Assembly (NCBI GenBank): GCA_964387075.1
Contig: CAYLVB010000012.1
Location: 62,001-126,000 of the forward strand
Source of the DNA: PALSA-968 sp964387075
GTDB lineage: Bacteria; Bacteroidota; Bacteroidia; B-17B0; Aurantibacillaceae
Reading direction: 5' to 3'
Length of the DNA: 64,000 nucleotides
Shown here: positions 60,038 through 64,000 of the stretch, in pieces
Layout of the letters: every line of letters starts with the position of its first letter
Numbering within the stretch: the first letter of the stretch is position 1
Program-made: the position numbers and the translations under genes
The notes under the pieces: model-generated
Databases searched by the model: none
Told to the model about the DNA's origin: nothing
The model's input: the letters and a program-made list of their open reading frames with translations, nothing else

Positions 60038-60103
60038 TTTTCGACCACTCAAAACCCTATTTATTTATTTTTTTGCTACTTTAACGGCTGTATTTTAGAA
60101 CCC

Positions 60104-62182
60104 ATGTCGACAGTAACCCCGAGTTTGGTGAGCAAAGAAGTCTCCGTAGATATTTTAAAGAAGGCCTATAGCCTGATGTGTACCGCCAAGGCCATGACCG
60201 AGCTGTACGAAGCCAATAAAGAAGTTACCGCCAAATATGTGCACGCCACCTCGCGCGGGCATGAAGCCATACAAATTGCTTTGGGTTTGCAGTTATTGCC
60301 CCAGGATTACCTGAGCGCTTATTACCGTGATGACAGCATTTTGTTGTCGATAGGCATGCAGCCTTACGAATTGATGCTGCAATTGCTGGCCAAGAGAGAA
60401 GATCCTTTTTCGGGAGGCAGAACGTATTATGCGCACCCTTCCCTGCGTCGGGAGAACATGCCCAAGATCCCGCATCAATCGAGCGCCACGGGCATGCAGG
60501 CTATTCCTACCACGGGTGTGGCCATGGGTTTGCAGTATTTGGAAAAGGTGTTCCCTAAAAAAGGAGTTACCGATCCGCCTATAGCGGTTTGTTCTTTGGG
60601 CGACGCGAGCATCACCGAAGGTGAGGTTGCCGAGGCTTTTCAAATGGCCGTGCTCAAGAAATTACCGATACTTTATTTGGTGCAGGATAACGAGTGGGAC
60701 ATTTCGGCCAACGCGAAGGAAATTCGCGTGCAGGACGCCAGCGAGTACGCCAAAGGATTTAAAGGATTAGACACAAGAACCATCGACGGAACCGATTTCC
60801 TGAAATGTTATAAGACCATAGAAGAAGTTATCGAACTGATACGCAAGGAGCGCAGGCCTTTCTTAGTGCACGCCAAAGTTCCTTTGCTGAATCACCATAC
60901 ATCCGGCGTTCGTAAAGAATGGTACCGCGATGACCTAGAAGAGGCTGCAAAAAAAGATCCTTTGCCCAAATTGAGGAACCGTCTTATTCTTGCCGACGTG
61001 AGCAACGCGGAAATGAAAAAGATCGAGGAAGAAGCCGTTACCCTGGTGAAAACGGATTATGAAAAAGCGGTTCAAGCCGAAGACCCGCGCCCCGAAGATC
61101 TTTTTACGCACGATTTCGCGCCGACTCCCGTAACCGAAGAAAAAGGAGAACGTTCGCCAAAAGGAAAGCAACCCACCGTGATGGTGGATGCAGCCCTGTT
61201 CGCCATCCGCGAATTGATGGCGAAGCACAACGAGTGTTTGTTATATGGCCAGGATGTAGGAGCCCGTTTGGGCGGCGTATTTCGGGAAGCGGCAACCTTG
61301 GCGCAGCAATTTGGTGATCATCGCGTCTTCAATACGCCCATTCAAGAAGCATTCATTATCGGTTCTACCGTCGGCATGAGCGCGGTGGGATTGAAACCCA
61401 TTGTAGAAGTTCAGTTTGCCGATTACATCTGGCCGGCATTGAACCAATTATTTACGGAAGTATCACGTTCCTGCTATTTGTCTAACGGAAAATGGCCCGT
61501 GAGCTGCATTCTGCGTGTACCCATTGGCGCGTATGGAAGCGGTGGTCCGTACCACAGCAGCAGTGTAGAGAGCGTGGTTTGCAATATCAAAGGAATTAAG
61601 GTTTGTTACCCAAGCACCGGCGCCGATCTGAAAGGATTGATGAAAGCCGCGTATTACGATCCGAACCCTGTATTGATGTTGGAGCACAAAGGATTGTACT
61701 GGAGCAAAATTAAAGGCACCGAAGAGGCCCGTACCATCGAGCCCGACGAAGATTATATCATTCCACTTGGAAAAGCAAGAATGGTTCAGGAAACACCAAC
61801 CAGCAATGAGTTTTCTACCTTAACTGTTGTGACTTACGGCATGGGCGTTTATTGGGCGAAGAATGCATCAAAAAAATTTCCTGGAAGAATAGAGATACTC
61901 GATCTGCGTACGCTATCACCATTAGACGAGGAGGCGGTGTTTGCAACGGCCAAGAAGCATGGTCGTGTTCTGGTGCTTTCCGAAGAGCAAAAGAGCAGCA
62001 GCTTCGCTCAAAGCGTTGCCGCGCGCATAGGCGAGAATTGCTTCGAGCAATTTGATGCTCCTGTTCGGGTATTGGGAGCTGAAGATATGCCTGCTATTCC
62101 GCTCAATTCTATTCTCGAAAAGACCATGCTGCCATCTACTGAGAAGGTGGAGAAGGCGATAGAGAGCTTGCTCAACTATTAG
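60104..62182 (+). CDS. Fused E1 alpha-beta dehydrogenase (2-oxoacid dehydrogenase)
   Basis: The 692-residue protein joins both E1 subunits. The alpha part (about residues 1-345) has the thiamine-diphosphate-binding GDASITEGEVAEAFQMAVLK and VQDNEWDIS motif (a GD...N(x)n variant), with HATSRGHEAIQIALGLQL at the substrate side. The beta part (about 360-692) has LLYGQDVGARLGGVFREA and EIQFADYIWPALNQ-type residues. Such fusions in Bacteroidota act on branched-chain 2-oxoacids or pyruvate together with E2 and E3, which are not adjacent. The substrate cannot be told here. Confidence 0.93.
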   Translation: MSTVTPSLVSKEVSVDILKKAYSLMCTAKAMTELYEANKEVTAKYVHATSRGHEAIQIALGLQLLPQDYLSAYYRDDSILLSIGMQPYELMLQLLAKREDPFSGGRTYYAHPSLRRENMPKIPHQSSATGMQAIPTTGVAMGLQYLEKVFPKKGVTDPPIAVCSLGDASITEGEVAEAFQMAVLKKLPILYLVQDNEWDISANAKEIRVQDASEYAKGFKGLDTRTIDGTDFLKCYKTIEEVIELIRKERRPFLVHAKVPLLNHHTSGVRKEWYRDDLEEAAKKDPLPKLRNRLILADVSNAEMKKIEEEAVTLVKTDYEKAVQAEDPRPEDLFTHDFAPTPVTEEKGERSPKGKQPTVMVDAALFAIRELMAKHNECLLYGQDVGARLGGVFREAATLAQQFGDHRVFNTPIQEAFIIGSTVGMSAVGLKPIVEVQFADYIWPALNQLFTEVSRSCYLSNGKWPVSCILRVPIGAYGSGGPYHSSSVESVVCNIKGIKVCYPSTGADLKGLMKAAYYDPNPVLMLEHKGLYWSKIKGTEEARTIEPDEDYIIPLGKARMVQETPTSNEFSTLTVVTYGMGVYWAKNASKKFPGRIEILDLRTLSPLDEEAVFATAKKHGRVLVLSEEQKSSSFAQSVAARIGENCFEQFDAPVRVLGAEDMPAIPLNSILEKTMLPSTEKVEKAIESLLNY

Positions 62183-62276
62183 TCGGCGACACGGATGCGG
62201 CCATCCTTTTAATTGTAGGTATAGCGGGCAGTATGCCAGTGAGAATTGATGTGCCCTGCTGATTAAGCGATACTAG

Positions 62277-63785
62277 CTAGTTTTTCCTGTAAGAAGGATT
62301 ATAATAAACAAGGATACTCAGCCCGCGATAGTTTGTCCACTTACCTATGAACCTGAATTTGCTGTTAAGGGCGGTCTCAACCTGCTTCTGCGCGTCGTAA
62401 AAATCAGCGAAGGTATAGGTATAATAGATCATTCTGTATCGCTCAAGTCGCTCTTCGTTAGGCCAGGTGTTGTTATAAGGCACATATACGCCCCTGGCGC
62501 GCAGGCAGGCCATTTTTATGGGATGCGACTGCACTGCAAAGAAGCGAGGTTCATAGTAATAAGATAAAAGATCGGGCAGGTCGTTTGTAATGAACGTGTC
62601 GGGTGCCTTCACGCGTTTGAAGAACCAGGCGGCCTTGTGGTATTGATCTGTTTCTGCACGGGGATAGGTCATGCTTTGAAACATAAAAAAGCTCAAAACC
62701 AGCATGCCTGCCAGTTTTACGTAAAAATTTATTCGCACAAGCGATAAAGTATATGCAAAAAGGAGCATGAAGCCCAGTAAAGTGAAAAGTACATAGCGCT
62801 TGAGAAAAATGGGCGATAACCCTGCGGCCAGGTAAATGAGGTAGACCAGTAGAGGGCCGGTAGCAAAGGCAAAAATGAGAAGTTTAATAGAAAGGTTCTT
62901 ATCACGCCACCTTTTTACAAAGACAAGGATAAGCAGGAGTGCACCCAACACGGCCACGTGCACATTGAACATTGTTTTATTGTTAAAGAACTCGTAGATA
63001 CAATCCTTAAATTGGCGGTAGGTGGGTTTTGCCAACCAGAAATCCTTGCCGCCACTAAAGAACAGTTGTGTCACCCGGTCCAACCAGGGATAGAGGAGTG
63101 CAAAAAACACCACCAGGGACCCAACCAGGTATACCAGTTGTTTTTTCGGGAACCCAATTACAAAGAATTCTTTCGACCGGGCGGAATGATCGTCCTTTAT
63201 GGGTCGAACACTTAGCAAGGGCCACAGCAGGAACTGTATGAAGAGGATAAAGCCAGTGACATAGTGTAGGTAGAAAAGTATTGCATTTATTGCCCCCAGC
63301 AAAATACAGGTAAGCAGCCGTGGCCGTTCCAATAATGAAAGGAAGAGATAGAAAGAGGATATTGCGCAAAGAAGAATGATGGAGTAGGTGCGAACCTCCT
63401 CACTATAGTAATAGATCTCGTTCGAGAAGAGGAACATGAGGGAAGCGAAGATGCCGGTCTGCCAGTTGAAGAAACGCGTGGCGAAAAGAAAGAACAAACC
63501 AGCAGCGAAACTGTTTGCCAGCACAGAAAGCATACGAAGGGCGTATTCGGAATCACCGAACAGGTTGATCCAGTAATGAATAATGATCAGGTATAAAGGC
63601 GGGTTCGGGTCATCCTCGGCGGCAAACCGTATGATCTCGCCGATATCCGCTTGTCCAAAGTATGCGCTGAAATTCTCATCGTAACTAAGGCCTGTATGCC
63701 CGGCGTGATATGCCTTGAACAATAAGTTTACAATGAAAATAAGGAAGGCAGCATGGTAACGGTTACCAATAAGCTTTTGCAGCAT
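62277..63785 (-). CDS. GT39-family membrane glycosyltransferase
   Basis: The start is taken at MLQKLIGNRYHAAFLIF (ATG 63783-63785); the frame opens 12 codons earlier with a less likely lead. The 502-residue protein has about 11 transmembrane helices and the N-terminal GLSYDENFSAYFG with EDDPNPPLYLIIIHYW, matching GT39/PMT_2 dolichyl/polyprenyl-phosphate mannosyltransferase relatives. Acceptor unknown. It is a relative of the ArnT-like gene at 55690 but not a close paralogue. It is divergent from the NUDIX gene. Confidence 0.88.
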   Translation of the reverse strand: MLQKLIGNRYHAAFLIFIVNLLFKAYHAGHTGLSYDENFSAYFGQADIGEIIRFAAEDDPNPPLYLIIIHYWINLFGDSEYALRMLSVLANSFAAGLFFLFATRFFNWQTGIFASLMFLFSNEIYYYSEEVRTYSIILLCAISSFYLFLSLLERPRLLTCILLGAINAILFYLHYVTGFILFIQFLLWPLLSVRPIKDDHSARSKEFFVIGFPKKQLVYLVGSLVVFFALLYPWLDRVTQLFFSGGKDFWLAKPTYRQFKDCIYEFFNNKTMFNVHVAVLGALLLILVFVKRWRDKNLSIKLLIFAFATGPLLVYLIYLAAGLSPIFLKRYVLFTLLGFMLLFAYTLSLVRINFYVKLAGMLVLSFFMFQSMTYPRAETDQYHKAAWFFKRVKAPDTFITNDLPDLLSYYYEPRFFAVQSHPIKMACLRARGVYVPYNNTWPNEERLERYRMIYYTYTFADFYDAQKQVETALNSKFRFIGKWTNYRGLSILVYYNPSYRKN

Positions 63786-63913
63786 GTTGGCAAATATAAT
63801 AAAATAGTAGCATGCCGGCACCTATAGAACGCCTCCAACTAACTTGAAAACAGTTGATTATTTCTTGATAAAGTGTTACCTCGTTTACGCAATTAGCCTG
63901 TAACTTGCAGGGA

Positions 63914-64000
63914 ATGCAGAGACGGTTCAATGTTCGGGTCTATGGCATCCTGGCCGAGAAAGGCAAAGTGCTGGTATCCGACGAATACATCAAGGGCAAG
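63914..64000 (+). CDS. NUDIX-family hydrolase, start only (runs off window)
   Basis: The ATG at 63914 opens 29 codons to the window end: MQRRFNVRVYGILAEKGKVL then VSDEYIKGK. The start resembles Bacteroidota NUDIX proteins, which read FNVRVYGILIN...VLVSDEY before the Nudix box. The box itself is outside the window, so the call is tentative. Confidence 0.6.
   Translation, partial: MQRRFNVRVYGILAEKGKVLVSDEYIKGK

Noticed and set aside
62183..62276. 94-bp gap after the E1 gene
   Set aside because: No promoter, hairpin or frame stands out.
1..64000. tRNA and rRNA genes
   Set aside because: I looked through the intergenic gaps and found no cloverleaf or rRNA-like segment; a tRNA scan was not possible by eye.

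Overview
The window is a chromosomal segment from a member of the Bacteroidota, probably an environmental or uncultured lineage. The evidence is: several proteins with type IX secretion (T9SS) sorting domains (type A 'YPNP' tails and type B/CHU_C tails), two PorP/SprF proteins, one PorE-like OmpA protein, a TonB-dependent receptor with a carboxypeptidase-regulatory N-terminus, and promoters of the Bacteroidota TTG-N19/20-TAnnTTTG form. The order or family cannot be fixed from what I can see. Most of the window is close to 50% G+C by eye. One island (about 52172-55483) is clearly poorer: two 60-base lines I counted there gave 30% and 32%, against 55% just outside.

Layout. 1-3.1 kb: CinA (partial), a Fur-family regulator, an ECF sigma factor and an FAD amino-acid-oxidase-like protein. 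3.1-7.9 kb: a 1231-residue exported protein built of about 14 repeats, and a secreted protein with a LecA-like C-terminus. 7.9-14.5 kb: housekeeping genes (mutL, a rhomboid protease, coaE, a MaoC-like hydratase, grpE-dnaJ). 14.6-22.1 kb: a TPR lipoprotein, an LtaS-like sulfatase-fold membrane enzyme, a NatA/NatB-type ABC exporter and an outer-membrane barrel protein. 22.1-41.5 kb: cell-surface region with a frameshifted T9SS cargo gene, a PorP/SprF + PorE-like pair, an M43 metalloprotease, a 1472-residue PKD adhesin, a TonB-dependent receptor, two tandem TPR proteins and another T9SS cargo. 41.6-51.1 kb: an RDD protein, a repeat-rich gene-poor stretch, purL, a small overlapping run (TPR, SprB/CHU_C protein, PorP/SprF), a lipoprotein, a T9SS cargo and a DUF4197 protein. 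51.4-55.7 kb: a response regulator followed by a broken CheB...histidine-kinase hybrid gene whose middle has been replaced by the low-G+C island. 55.7-64 kb: a GT39/ArnT-like transferase, a PAP2 phosphatase, a DUF721/DciA-like protein, rpsT, an OmpA-family protein, a fused E1 alpha/beta dehydrogenase, a second GT39 protein and the start of a NUDIX gene.

The strongest candidate for something undescribed is the island at 52172-55483. It carries a coupled two-gene module on the minus strand: a four-helix membrane protein (54222-55286) and, overlapping it by 4 nt, a 630-residue protein (52333-54225) ending in an RNxxxH motif like that of DUF4209, which also fits the Rx4-6H form of HEPN ribonucleases. 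The island is bounded by the 3' ends of two further genes that are cut off at its edges, and it splits a chemotaxis-type signalling gene. A membrane protein plus HEPN-like partner in a horizontally acquired cassette is what one would expect of a phage-defence or toxin-type module, but that function is inferred and not shown. Other notable items are three TPR proteins that keep the helical linker normally preceding a SpoIIE phosphatase but stop before the phosphatase, two genes whose 5' coding ends are made of dispersed intergenic repeats, and a TonB receptor with no ordinary start codon.
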